Of a stretch of DNA of 64,000 nucleotides, positions 39,171 through 53,146 are shown piece by piece. The stretch's first letter is position 1. Each line of letters opens with the position of its first letter. This DNA is from Micromussa lordhowensis. Taxonomy: Eukaryota; Cnidaria; Anthozoa; Scleractinia; Lobophylliidae. The position numbers and the translations under genes are program-made. Where the stretch lies: NCBI GenBank assembly GCA_964020085.1, contig OZ026595.1, forward strand, positions 21,356,653-21,420,652, read 5' to 3'. The notes beneath the pieces are model-generated. The model had not been told where the DNA came from. It ran no database searches and saw only the letters and a list, made by a program, of their open reading frames with translations.

Positions 39171-39319
39171 CCAATTTCGATATATTAAAATTCAGCCTAA
39201 AACAATAGACCTCAGTACGAGGCTCTGGGGAATAACTACAGAGTTTGTGGGGGTTTATTCCCCAGAGCCTCGTGCTGAGGTCTATTGTGTTAACTTGAAT
39301 TTTAATATATCGAAATTGG
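39171..39319. repeat. Foldback (hairpin) element near KLHL 3' end
   Basis: Arms of 65 bases at 39171-39235 and 39255-39319 are inverted with about six mismatches. They share blocks such as ccaatttcgatatattaaaa and gaggctctggggaataa around a 19-base loop. It ends about 150 bases beyond the KLHL stop codon, so it may be transcribed as part of that 3' UTR. It is non-coding and MITE-like. Confidence 0.85.
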
Positions 39320-39470
39320 ACAATTGGGAAATAAAACAGCGTTGAATAAGTGAAAAACATCCTCCCGAGAAGCTAAGACAGACAGGTGGTTCTGGCGACG
39401 AGTATGCCCCCAAATCTTCAGCGGCGGCAAGTGGTTGGAAGATGAGAGATCCTGGGGATGAGGTATTAAA

Positions 39471-42400
39471 TTACGCGCATGCTACGGCGGCGTATACTCG
39501 GGGGTGGTTCATGGATGGAGCACTTGCCGTAGAATAATCAGCAAACTTCAGATTCAACTTTTTCACGGAGTTAGTGTCTCTGTTGTGGTTATCATGTCCA
39601 CCGATGATGAAAAGCTCCTGCGCTCCCTCCTCCCCGCCTAACACCACTGCTGCACCCGCCCCGCTGCGCGGATCCATCGTGTTCCGGATAATCAGCCAGA
39701 GATTTAAATCTGGGTTGTACTTCTCTATGGAGTCTAGAATTCCAACGCTGTTACTGCCTCCAATAACGTAGATACGATCACTGAACGTGACTACCGCGTG
39801 GTTCATCCGGGACTTGTTCATACTGCTCATGTCTGACCACTTGTTGGTCATTGGATCGTAAGACTCGACATGCTCAATTTCTGAGATTCCACAGTACCCC
39901 CCAATAGCAAAGAGGCGTCCTTGGAGGGATGCCATTCCGAAGTGGCTTCTGGGTAGGCGCATATTGGCCACCTGGGTCCATTCGTTCTTGATGGGATCGT
40001 ATCGTTCAACGCTCTTGAGCGCAGACCCATTGTGGGAACCTCCAGCGGCATACAGCCATCCTTCTAGAACTGATAATGCCAGAGCACCTGTGGAGACGAA
40101 AAACGGCGAGCGATTAGCGCTTCGACGCAGTTGCTGCAGGAAGATTACGCCGCAGTCTAGGCTTGAAATGTTAGCGACTTACACAAGGTTAAGGCAAACA
40201 GCTCTCTTATCAGTATGGCTGAGCCTAATCCAGCGCTGTGATTGGCTACCTGAAGGGGCAAGATGGGACTATCTTGTCCACTCGGGATTACTCGCTGGGT
40301 CCCGCAAGAAGATAAGGTTCTTTTTCCATATAACAAATCCTTCATTACCCAAGCTTGTTTGGTCAAGATTGCTGGATATTAACCTCGTTCTTTTTTCGCA
40401 TGTTTATGGATCTCTGCTTCGGTCTATAAACACACAAAAAGTTAACTTGGCCAATATCCTGCCATCTTAACCTCACGCTTGGTCAATAACTCATATATAC
40501 TATCTTAAAAAACAATAGGAAAGACTGAACAAAGAGTGGTTGTGTAGCACATTCTCATATTCGGTAAACACCTTTGCATTTATTGAGTGACGTAACAGAA
40601 GTCCACTGGCCCACGCAGGGATTATAACTCTCCACAGTCACCAGGTCAGCATATTCTCTATTTATTCCTCCCACGGCATACAGCTGACCGTCAAGGATCG
40701 CCGAACCAGCTAACTTTCGTGGAATAATCATGGGTGCTATTACCCGCCATTTCTTTTCGTTGAAATCAAAGTACTCCACGTTGTTTAAAACTTTGCGGTT
40801 TTCTGAAATGGTAAAATGAAAAGGATACAATATGAACATTAACGCAAGTGGTTAACACGTGTACGCATTGCGGACCTATGCTGTTGTCTTCCGAGCTATT
40901 TGTCCCTTAGGTCTGATTTCGTCTCACGGTTCAAATGATACGAGAAAATAACTATCATGGGATTCTAAGATGCAATTTATAACTAAAAATAGAACAAAAC
41001 AACGTTTAACAATATTGAGGTATAACTAGTTAAGAGTGAGACGTGTTGGATTCGATAGCTTAGATTGAAAATTTTATATTAGTCTAATTTTAAGATCGCA
41101 TTCTGCCGAAAGCTTACTTATTCAGACACCAAGGTATTCAGAACGAGTAATAAAATGAAGGCAACAAGTTGCAATGCTAATCCTACTCCATGAAACATGC
41201 ACTATGCACTATTGATTTAGTTAGCAAAGAAGGACGACTCGGGACAAAGCTATTGCTTTATTGGGATCAGTTCTCTCTCACTACGAAATATAACAATTTA
41301 ATCGTTTACGATCAGAGAACAAAAACAAAGCAAAACTAAATGAACAAACCAACCAATAAAACTTAAAATAGGTTCAAGAGAGCGTGATTCATTGTTAATT
41401 TACAAAATTTGTTTTACCTCCCCCATGGGTCATTCAATTTATAATATTGTGGTGATTGAGCTTTTGATAATTTACTGTTATTACAACCGTCGCATTAAAT
41501 AACGTCAAAGTCTCATGCCCTCAGGCAGGCTTGGCGATTTATTTTCCTTCTTCGAGGATACAACTTTGTGGTTTATTTGGCTTAATTACGGAGTTTTCGT
41601 GTTTTTTGCTTCATCATTGTCATTGCTTAAATTCTTTCGCGTGGGCGCGTTTCATGTTTCTAAGCCTTAAAAAGCAACCATAAATTCTAAAAACATTTTT
41701 TATATATCTTTTTGAAATAAACCATTTTTAAGTGCTTTTTGTTTTATCCAAGATGTTTGATTTCGGTAATTCTTGGAGCGAACAGGTAACATGTAAACTT
41801 CGGCCACATCATTCATCAGGCAAAACAAAGTAAAAAGATTGTGTTGGTCTAATGTTTCTAAAAAAGGTTTAACCGTTCGATGTAGGTCTGAAGCAATATT
41901 GACAGTTTCTTGATTGTTGACCTTATCGTGCAGGGATCGCACCAGTTGCTTGTCATAGGACTGTAAACTGGTACAAAGTCTGAAACTCAACGAGAAGTCG
42001 AGATCTCAAACCTTCGTTTGAATGTCAGACCGTTTGGGAATTTTCGTGATTTCGTGATCATATTATTGAGGAGACTTGAAATATATCGCCCAATTTGATA
42101 TATGAGGCTTCCGCTGATACCATCAAAAGAGCCCGCGCGCGCCATAATCCCGTAGCATGCGGGCAACTGTGGTTTGACCTTTCCTAATCTCCGGATCCGA
42201 TGACTTGTTTTCATTCGCTTAGCTTTGGAACTGAATCTGGCAGTAGAATACTCTAAAATAAGTCATTTTCTATATTTTTTATTCGTACTGTCTACCTCAT
42301 AAAGAGTCCCTACCTTCACCACCGACCACATACAACAATCGACTGAGCCTGTCCCGAGGGATCGCGCGCGGGATTCGGTTCTTTGTCCGTCGCTCGGGGA

Positions 42401-43184
42401 TAAGATGATAGTCAATTGCCTCGAGAACAAACTGTCGACACGTTGGACTACTCATGATAAGCTCCTCTCTAGCGGCCGTGTCCATCAGAAATTTGCGCGT
42501 CATTAAAGGAAACCGGACATGGGTCAGTAGTTGTTCAAGGTCAGCGAGACGATTGGTTAAATCGTACTTAATCCATTCTAGTGCTCCGAAAAGCACGACG
42601 CTTTCACACGGAACATTGAGTTTGTCGTGACAAAAAAGTGCCTCCAATTGCTTGAGCGTGAGAGAATTGAACTCCGCGAGTTTCAAAATCGCGACAAAGT
42701 TGGCGCGGATAAAGTTCTCGGCCAGCTCAAGCAGTTCTCTACACCCGTGTAAATCGGCCAAGTTCCAGATTTCGAGGCTATTGGTCACATTTATGCTATT
42801 CCTGAGAAAATCATAACAAGCGTTTTCCACGGTCAGAAACTGAAGTAAGCTTGCGGCCGAAAGTAACGAGTGAACGTTGGAGAACGTGATTCTCAAAGAT
42901 GAAGTGTAGGCGAAGTCTATTAAACATCTCATGGCTTGCGATTCCACTCCTCGGATTGTTATGTTTGTTTCGTGGCTCTCTTTCATATCCGTCAAAAACA
43001 TCGCTCGGAAATACGCACTTACAGAGGCCAAAACGAGCCGATGAACGTTGAATTCTTCCCCGTCCTCCGTACAAAGAGTCATGTCGCAAAAGCTGTTCTC
43101 CATTCGAAAATTATTCATTGCGCACAAAGCCTCGCTTGCTCCCTGTTCATCTCTAAAGTCGTACAACACACTTGTAGTTTCCAT
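39471..43184 (-). CDS. BTB-BACK-Kelch (KLHL-family) protein, probable CUL3 substrate adaptor
   Basis: Three exons on the minus strand, 43184-42314, 40802-40572 and 40087-39471, with phase-consistent GT-AG introns, give 572 residues. The ATG at 43182-43184 is chosen because the 18 codons before it lack an in-frame ATG. Residues 25-128 form a BTB domain (SFCDMTL, FNVHRLVLA, FRAMF). A BACK domain follows at about 133-235. Six Kelch blades run from about 285 to the end, each marked by a GG doublet (VVGGE, AVGGI, AAGGS, AIGGY, VIGGS, IIGGH). Family knowledge says BTB-BACK binds CUL3 and the Kelch propeller presents a substrate for ubiquitination. The exact KLHL orthologue (KLHL3/12/17/18/20 type) cannot be fixed by eye. 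Intron 2 holds a dispersed repeat. Intron 1 contains two overlapping short frames (41700-42214) of unknown meaning. Confidence 0.94.
40228..40493 (+). repeat. Dispersed repeat with terminal hairpin, copy in KLHL intron 2
   Basis: This segment aligns in reverse complement with 48267-48538 in a MED24 intron. Shared blocks are gtgattggctacct / taattggctaccta near one end, catata, ggtcaagat.gctggatatt, a gttctttttt stretch and ggtcaataact at the other. The 3' half itself folds: a block from about 40356 (ggtcaagattgctggatatt) is inverted at about 40420-40472 (ggccaatatcctgccatctt). It is a non-coding interspersed element. Confidence 0.75.
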
Positions 43185-46065
43185 TCTGTGGGACGGCAGG
43201 TCTACGAAAATAAAAGCGTCTATTGAACTGGCATGCAAATAAAAGCTGATCTTCTTTCAAAGGACATGAAATTCAAATTAGCCTCATTAATGTGGTTTCC
43301 AAGAGCCTAAACTTTCATGTAAGGCGCTTTGACTTGAACAAAAGACCTTCCTGTCCAACTCTATTGTTATCCGCGTGGCTGACGCGTGGTTCGCGCCTTT
43401 TTATCGCAAACAGAACATATTTTAACTAGTACTATTGTTTCCGATCCATCAAAACATCAGCTGTGGCCTGCGTCAGCTGCATCGCCTTGGCCACGTGCTT
43501 GCTTTGAAAATTTGATCCCAAGACAGTGTAAGAATATGATTGGCTAGAAAATACATGACGAGATATGATTGGCCGTCACCTTTTGGCAGAGCAACAGGTG
43601 GCTGAGCGCGGGAAAATGAAAGTCCTTTGTTTGGCTGGATATGTTTCTTTTGTTTGTGTCAAAAATAGGAATTATGTCGCGCACTGTTGAACAATATTTT
43701 TGTCTGGCAGAAACCGCCTAGATTATCAAGTGTATGTTTTTTGTACATTTTCCCACGAAGTTTTAATGGAGCAGATCACGGATATCCGACCCTCTATTAA
43801 AATAAATGCGTGATTGTATCACTGTGTGATCACGCAACAACTAATAAAATATGCGAAATTTGTTTCTGAGTTTATTTACTCACTGTTGTTTAAGAATAAT
43901 CAGACTCCGCTGGGAGTTTTATGGCGGAAAACGTTGCGACTCAACTAATTACTTTACCCTAAAGTTTTGTTTATTTATTTGCTTTTCACAAGCAGACAGA
44001 AGACTAGTAATTGACCTCAAACATTTCCAATAGAAAAAAATTAACAACATCGGAATGGGGCGAAAATGAAATACCTTGAGCAATATAATTCAAGGACTCG
44101 ATGGCGCCGCAAGGTACCTCAACGAGCATTAGTCACAATATCTTTAAGTTAAGATTTTTCTATTTACAAACAGATTTAACATACATAGCTTTTCGTTGCA
44201 GCATTGTTGCCCTTTGTTTTGTGAAAAACACTTTGTTGCCGAGACAGCCTGGTGTCGACGTATGCGAATTCAATATCGGAACAAACATCAGCCACAAAAC
44301 GGGCGGTTTCATCACTCCTCATTACTGAAAAAAATAGAACCAACCGAATACAACGAAAAAGAAAACAATGCCTTTGACTAAAAACTAGACAAGGGTCCCT
44401 AACGCAAAAGAAATCCATTTGTACTTTTCGCTTAATGATGCATGGAACATTAGGTAGTCACATGCAAATCAACCCTGAAGTGACCAGCATGTGAGCTCAT
44501 GTGATTTCTTATTACAATTATCAACGCATTGTCAAACAATTTTGTTATTAGAACAGAGATAATTAAAAACTAATAGATCTCATATTGAGGTCATTGTCGA
44601 GTTCTCGGAACTAATGGTTTCTAAAATAAGGGAGAAATTAAATCATAATTTCTTTAAAATTTTTCATGCCTGGAAAGGATATCAAGAGAACCGTTTCTCG
44701 TAAGTAAAGCTTGAGGGCAGAGGGCGGCTGTACACAGGCTAGTAAAGCAATAGGACATTGATTACTTTATTACTCCATTCAAATTTGAACATTATGCATG
44801 CCAATAAACCCGTCCATGCATGTGTTGCATTTGTTGCGACTAACTGAATACCCTCGATTTATCGCATGGCTGCTTCTCTAAAGCATTTTCACAACCTTTG
44901 GTCTCGTACTCGCCTTCACAGTTGAAGCACAGACTAAACAGGTGTTAAATGGGAGTTATAAGCTTCCTCCAAGGATTCGGCTTGGCAACACGCCGAGTCG
45001 TACAGTGTCAGGATTTAGGTGCACATGTACTTATGTAATAATCAGTGCTAAAGTATTCCGAACCCAGTTGGAGCCCACTCTAATCGCACTGGTGGTTTAT
45101 ATTGATAAATAAATTGAGGAAATAAAACAATGCTTTGGTCAATTAACGCCGCATAAACCCTACACCGTGCGTTTAATACAGCTGCAGGCCGAATTGATAA
45201 GAATGAAAAGACTTGCTTTTTATAAATGACATAACAACAAGCCGCCTATACTTAGCTTGACGTAAGGTTTTGAATTATTTGTGTTTAGAAAACTTGGTCA
45301 ATGTGGATAATATACATATTTGACTGATGCAGGAAATCAGTGGTTTGAAGCTCGGAGAGGGGCCTGCTATAGTTTGCTCTTGTCGACTTCGTTGTTCATC
45401 ATACAAGAAATATGGTGTCGCAGTATGTTTCATTTCATCCGCACTATTAAAAAAAACTCGCCGGAGAATATATTTTCCTAAGCATTTTTAGAAATAAAGA
45501 AGTATGCTCATTTTCCAAAGTTCTCTTCATTGTTTAATAGGCTGTAATACTCCTTCTAGTTAACTCAAAGTTTTTTTTTTTTGTTATCCGCATATCGGGT
45601 TATTATATTTACTTCACGATCAGTTATCAACTTTTGCTATCTGACGATACTTGACCTCCTCGTCATTTCCAAGAGTAGTCTGTCTCAGAATATGTAGCAC
45701 TCGCATAACATTTTGCAAACAGCCATTGCTTTAGTGATCAAATGAAATTTGCACAATCTACAGTTAGGAGTCGACAAAATGCATCAATACAAGCTTGATC
45801 CATGAAGAACACGTTTGGTGCAGGAGAGTGGGGAGACCGGAAGCAGTCTGTGAAAAGCTCCTAGTTTAATATGGAACATCCCAAAAGGTTGGTCATCTCG
45901 GTTCGAGATGCGTCCGTGTGGCTATTGCTTTCATTGTTTTCTCAAAAAGAACGATAACTGGTAGGTAAACTTGAAGAAAGTTTTAATTAAGGTTACTGGA
46001 TGTTACAGTTGTTCTTATACAAAGGACTTAAATCACTGCCAGGCTACAAAGCTGTAAAATTCAAA
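43185..46065. other. Bidirectional intergenic region between KLHL and MED24
   Basis: KLHL is transcribed leftwards and MED24 rightwards from this 2.9-kb gap, so both promoters should lie inside it, one near each end. No gene, RNA gene or transposon terminus is recognised. Open frames at 44101-44418 on both strands overlap each other and show no domain. Confidence 0.5.
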
Positions 46066-49000
46066 ATGGTGGTTAACACGGAGATTCTTCTTCAAGCTTG
46101 GAGAGAAAGATGGACCCCTTTACAATGGCTTGTGGAAGTGAAAAAACTAGCAGGAAAGGACAAAAAAGACCTCGATGATTTAGCAGGTTATTTAATGTTA
46201 TTTTGGTCGCCAAATCTTAAAAGCAAGCAGGCGAAGTATTTTTATCTTGACACCTTACTGTCACGGAAGTACTCGAAACTGAAATGAATCGAGTTTCATT
46301 CTGATGATAAAAATGTAAATTATCTTTACTGATTTTGTATCTTTCTTTTAGTGCTAGTTCTGAGAATTTAGTGGTACATCAGGACAGTTAGTATATGAGC
46401 TCATTAACGTTTTTGCCACTCAGACATTTTGCAGTTTTTGAAAGCCAATATCTCCTTTAATATTAAGTTACATTATAGAGCTAAACGTTTCACTAGCTAC
46501 TAAGTTTCTCAAGCTCTTTAAATGTTGATAGTCTATTCGTATTATAGCATGGTGTCTTCTCTGTGCAAAGCCTTCATGCTATGTCAACCAAAATGTAAAC
46601 AATGATGTAAACAGCTATACCTCTGTACTGAAAGGTGAGGTAATTCTACCTTATGTACTGTATACGTTCTCTGATAATTTTAGGACACATCAGATTTGGC
46701 TAGTCATAGAAATAAAGAGCCTTGTCAGGCCTCTCAGAAAAGATGCAAGTTATTTAGCCTTGATATAAAATAAAGCAGATCTTTCCATCTTTTCCAGAAT
46801 GTCTTGTTCAACAGGCTACATTTGGCAGTACACCAAGCACGTTAATATTGTCATACCTTAATCATGGGATTGCCACCAAGGTATGACATAAGAACATAAC
46901 AGAAAAACCATGGTTAGACTTCATATAAAACTCTTTGAAGAAGATTCAAACATGCTTGACCATCATGCTAGAATGTCTAGAGGTGGTATTCATTTAAGAG
47001 GTGTGCTTGCAACTTTTCTTTTGCATCACTCAGTTACAGACTCAACCATTTTGTCACTTGCTGACTTGCCCCATCCATCCCTCGCTAACTCTCTTCCACC
47101 TTATCTCTTTTTATTCTGTAACTAAGTGGCCTGTATTTGTTATCTTGACTGATATAAAAAATGTTGTAGTATTATAGTACTGTTTACTGTTTTACTTTTA
47201 GGTCATTTCCTGTTCATCAGCTTTGACAGCAGTCCATCAGGTATGAACTAGCATTGATACTAGCTAGAGAAATAATGGAGAATCTGGCATGGCAGGAGTT
47301 CAGTTGTTTGATAAGTAACTGATACATTTGATGATGTTTTGATGACCTAAGAGCTTGCTTTCCCCCATAGTTGGACCTCTAAAGCCAATCTAGACAGGAA
47401 CATACATATACATGTATGAAACTTGCTGTACTTGGTCCATTTGCTAGGATCTCACATAAAGTATTGTCCTGTCCAGCTCACCCACTAAGCTGATAGCTCA
47501 TTCCATTTAGTATTGGGCATTTTAAAGATTCTCTTTGATCATTCTCTCCTAATGTAAAAGGGACATATTTTCACTCTTTGTTGCTTGTCTTTAGTTTCAG
47601 AATGTTATAAAGCACAAGTGCTTGTCAGCTTTGCTTGATCTCCTCCTTAGTTTCATTCCGACTATAAGGTAGTGTTGAACAACAGTTAATTTTCATTATT
47701 AAATAACCACTGAAAACTACATGTAATATAATAATTATATTATTCTCTCTCTTTTTGGTAAGCATGTCCTTAATTCTGTGTACAAACAATAAATTTTTTA
47801 ATGATGTTCATTCCTGGAGCATTACAGGGATTTCATTAAGGGCACAGCACTGGGCAAATTCACCCACTGTGCGGGTGATTTTGCCTGGCTGGTTTGACCA
47901 TCAAACGTAAAGTTTTTCTAATACAAAAGTTCAGTTCAAATAGTTTTGCCTACCTGTGCAAACCAGTTGCCCTCCTGCTGCAAATGTTAATGAAACACCT
48001 GCCATTATAAGGGGATTGACCACTTTAACTTCTTTGTTTAGTTGTCCAGAAAGAGATGATGAATGTCTGAAGCTAGCAGTGTCCTTGGTCAAGATAGTCT
48101 ATTGGCTTCTAATTGTTGTCACAAGGCTGCTGAAATTGTGTATAGAGGTGTGTGGATTACAACAATTTATACATCTATTGAAATCATAACATTACAGAGT
48201 ATATTGCAGGAACGGAAATGGCCTCAATGATATGCTCATAGGCATAATTCTAGGGAGTTTTAAAGTGACCAGTTATTGACCAATATTGTGTGGTTGAGAT
48301 GGATGGATATTTGTCAAGCTCTTCTTTTGCAAAAGCTCTTCTTCATGCACAAAAAGAACATTAGACTGTTCAATATCCAGCCATCTTGACCATATATTAT
48401 AAGGGCGGGCAATAAAGGGTATATTATATGGCATAGACAATGCAACACCATTTTCTTGCAAGAACCATGGGCTAACCTTTAGTGGGCAGAACAGCAGCAC
48501 CTTTCCTGTTAGGTAGCCAATTACTGGACAGGATTTGGTTTGTCTTGCTCACTCAGTGCTAGCCAAGTAAATAGTAGGTTATCGAAGCAGAGATGCGAAC
48601 TTGAAAATCTTGCCATTAGTAAATCAGTAAGAAATTTACAACTCATTAATCTTGCTATTGTCTATTGCATAACCATACAGTCAGTACGTCTGTCTGGAGG
48701 TGCAGATGCACCATTTCATGTGTCTAATGTTGGAAAATGCAACAAAGCATTTGGACATGTCATGGGGTCGTCATCTTATAGAGCTATGGTCATTGTAGGA
48801 AAGATGGAGGAGCTTGGTAAGTAAGTTGGTACATTGTATACACATGATATAACTTATGGACAGTTATTAATAAATTTTTTTCTTTGCCGGCGGACTGGAG
48901 TTATTTCTGGTTTACTGCCATAATAATCAACCAAAAGCGAAAAATTAATTGATTCTTTTAAACTTGTGTACATCTGCAGACTTTTCATCTGAATTTTGAC

Positions 49001-51604
49001 TGCATATTCTGCATAAAACTGCATTAATTATTCAAAATTACATCAAGCTTAAATCAACTGCGATTAATATCAATGGCAACTAACATTAATGGGAACTGTC
49101 AATATCAACCATGTTAACGCAGATTTTGTCGCCTAAAATCAATGAGTCAATTTTGGGGAAAATATGCTACAGTTGCTTACTTTGAAGTGAAAGTAATGCC
49201 GAGTTAAAATTAACTGGAAATAATCTCAACCACAACTAATATTATCGGGACTGTCAAGATAAACCATGTTTATACTGATCCACTGAGTCGACAATTTGAG
49301 CTTTCAGTTTGTTGGAGATCTACTTTGTCACAAATTTCATCTGCATGTGGTGGCGCGTTGTCGCTAGCTGTCAAATCTGTCACGTACATGACATGTTCCG
49401 GATGTTATGTTTTGGTTTACAGTAATTTTAGTCTTTTTTTAGCCTACATTCAACTGTACAGTACTAACAACCTCGTTTCCCATGCTCTCTCATCTTACCG
49501 CCCCTTGAAGTCTAACACTAATTACAATAGGATTTTTTTGCATTAGATTGTCCATACGTAATATAAATTTTTACACTACTTTGAATATTTTTTAATTAGC
49601 TAATCTTAAACGATACATTCTAATAAAACCACTTACAATAACTGATATGATTGTTTTTTTCCTTTTGTTTTTGTTTCATCAGTAGCTTACTCTACATACT
49701 AAAAAATTTTTTCCAGCTCCTCAGCAATCCAGAATCCTAAATCCTTGAATGTGATTGGCTAATCGAGCATGCTCCATTAATTTAAAATTAATTTAAACTA
49801 TAACATCTTTTAAAGATAAGCTCAGATTTTCACTCTGAAGATAAGACCACCAAAATTAATGCAAAATCTGTTCCAAAAGGCGTGCAAATAGGAGCAGTCT
49901 TAAAAGAGATGGTATAAGTCTTCTTTATAAATTGTACAAAAGAAGCACTTAACCCAATTTTGAATAATTTGGAATTGAGAAACAAGATGTTTATTTTAAT
50001 GAGCTCATTCAGGTGGAGATGACACTATTTACTCACCAAGTGACTTACTCGCCAATTTGTTGATGGTAATGTCTCTTATTTGCTGATCTGTTGAGACAGT
50101 TGACAGTTTCAAACAACAATGATTGGTCCCAAAAAGAAAAGTAGAAAAAGAGCATTGTAAGAATTTCCTGGAACTGAACCCCATGACCTATGGGGTAATA
50201 TGAAAAGTCAGTTCTTGGCCTTTCATTAAATCATTTAAATAAAATGCTTGCTGTATCTGTCTAGCCATGGCATCAGAATTGGACAGACAGTTGCAAGCAC
50301 ATCTCAAGGACCTTTTCATGACACAGACGGTTGTCCCTGAAATGCAGCTCTACATCAAAGAACTTATGGTTAACTTTAGCAGGTACAGGATGTGATCCAA
50401 TTCAATTTATCATGTTTGCTTTGTTTGACTTCACTTTGGCCCATTTCAGTCACTTTGCTTTTCATGTATTCACTTTTAATTACTCCATTCACCTTGCTTC
50501 GCATCTCTTCTCTTCTTCTAACCTCACCACACTGCACTTCGCTTTCCAAGTAAGCTTCTCTTCACTTCTCTTTCTCTTCTTTTGTTATTATACTTGATTT
50601 CTTTTCTCATCTCATCCTTTGCTTACTTCTCCCAAATGAGAGAATTTCAAAATGTGGAATGTCCAGTGTGATCACTAAGAACTCTCTCAAAAATGCGTAT
50701 GTATAGCATCTGCAACAATGTTTCTTATATAGGAAAAATCAGGGAGATTGCAAAACCAAAGATTGTTTCACCATGTACTTTTACAACCAAGTAAATTATT
50801 TCTAATGTGATTGTTTCTTTCTTTTAGATTACAGAGTTTAAACTCATCATCTGGTAGTAGTGATATCAGTCCAGGTCATGTTCCAAACATGTCTGTCCAG
50901 ATTCTCACTCAGTTTCAGGTCAGAACAATTGGATATCAAAAAAGATTGCACTGTTGCAGTGTATTGTTCCTTGTGTATTACTGTTGTGACTGACATGATT
51001 TTGTTTTCCCATTTCAGGTTTTAGTGAGTCCTTCCTACACTCCAAATCAAGTTGCTGATGTGATGGATTGCATCATGCATACTCAGGTATGTAATATTGA
51101 ACAGTTAAGCAAGTGCCACTAAATGTATGGTTTTCCTCTACAGAGCTGAAAAGCCACAAAAAGTACAGAATGGGCCATTAATTGCTGGCAGAGACAAAGA
51201 TAACAGCCATCCTGACGTTACAAAGATTACTTGGGCCCAGAAGGTAATGCTCTCATGAAAGTCAGTCTGTGACCAACTTTTGTTCCTTTTGTGCAGAATG
51301 TGGCAAGACATCAGTTGTACTTGGAGTTTCTGAGATCAGCCATAGTGGGCCTATTAGAATCTCCTGAGAAGTCAATGGAAGAAATATTATGGACAGGGTT
51401 TCTGTTCCTAAAGGTAAGTAAAGGTCACTAGGCCAGTGCAGAAACTAGGAGAGTGCAGGATAAGTCTGTAATAATCTTATTAGTATCCTTATTTGATCCA
51501 GTTGAAAAACTAAATCCCTTTGAGTGAAATGATCTACCTTGTGATAGCAGTTGACCACAACAGGCTTTTAAACACCAGAAAATACCAGACAAACCCATGT
51601 AATA

Positions 51605-51659
<55 letters not shown>

Positions 51660-53105
51660 TGTGTACTTAATATAGCGCCTTTTAACATGAAAATGAAAAT
51701 GGCTACATGAAAATGTAGCCTCAAGATTAGTGATTAGTGAACCTTAACTAGGTTAATCCTAAACATTACCCCAGAAAATCATTTCAGAGCATAACACACT
51801 CTGAAGAAATGGCAAATTTCTTACCCCTGAAAATCCTTTCATACCAACCCTACAAACCTTCTTTTACTGCCCAAACTCCCACCAGAGTCTACTAGGTAAC
51901 TTTCAAAATCCGTCTTGTCAGTTTTTGAAAGCAGTCATATGTCGACCTGTTTGCAGGTTCCAATTGTGATTCGTCTTTTGGAGACAAGATCCCAGCCTCC
52001 TGTGCAGCTCCAGCCAAACCCTGTTGAACACTCAACAGCACACAATGCATTTCAACAGCTGCTGCAGTTTTCTCCTCTACTGGATGATGCAGACCTCAAG
52101 TGCAGGTTGAACTTTTTGTAAAAGTACAACAGTCCAAGCTCTCAAATATAACCTGAGGGAAGCGGTGGTCGTAACTGGAGGGGTTTGCTTACGAGATTAG
52201 AGAAGAAAATCTCTTTACCGACTATCCACTGAAAACATGGAAGTTGTTCCCAAGCATGTACAAGAACTGCAACAATGTACAGAACCATATTGAAGAAACC
52301 TGTACTATGTTTCTATTACAGACTTCTCATGTAATACTTGTTTCACAATGTACATTAATTAGAAAAATTGTTCTATTGCAACATCTTTTATGACGGCTGA
52401 TTTTGCTTGCTGACTTTTAGTTGTAATTGCTACAAAGAACTGATTCAACAGTATTGCAAAGACCTCAATCAACAGGCTGCAGATAGGATTGGACAACTTG
52501 TATCTCAGAGGTTAGTTGCCCTGATAACATTTACATGTAAGTACAAGTTACTCTATTTGGCTACTTGTGTATTGTTTAGGAAATACCAATAAGTATAAAG
52601 TTAAGTGGCATAGTTGAATAACTTTATGCCACTGGGAGATGCGGTGCTGAATTGTTACAATGTAGTGTGGTGGTCAAAACTAAGAAGATTAGGCTACATG
52701 GCGACCCAGTTTCACTGCTCATTTTACGAGTTTGCTCATAGTTTGTAACTGTTAAGGCAGTTCCCCCTAATCTACATGTAAGTTTAAGGTTCTTGGAATT
52801 GTATTTGTATTATTTATTTTAGTGGAGGTGGCGTGGCCGAGTGGTTTAGGACACTGGATTTGAAATCTGGAGGTCCCTGGTTCAAATCCTTCACCCTACC
52901 ACTATCTGGATTTGTTCTTGGTAGTCCTGAGTTCAACTCCTCGACCATGTTGTGTAAAAAGCCAACTGGTCAGCCTCCCGCCAGTTGGGATTCTTAACAG
53001 TTTATGTTCTATTTGAAATATTTGTTTATTTATTTAGTGTCCCCAATTAGTACAACAGTGCTAAATACATATGACACTTAAATAAAGTTATTATTATTAT
53101 TATTG

Positions 53106-53146
<41 letters not shown>

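Noticed and set aside
41700..42214. Two overlapping frames (75 and 96 codons) inside KLHL intron 1
   Set aside because: No recognisable domain and no splice sites linking them to the KLHL exons. They could be remnants of an element, but nothing identifies it.
52834..52889. Apparent tRNA gene
   Set aside because: Boxes A and B are good, but the body continues as a SINE with a TTA tail and a second copy exists at 29655-29872. It cannot be folded confidently into a complete tRNA acceptor stem.
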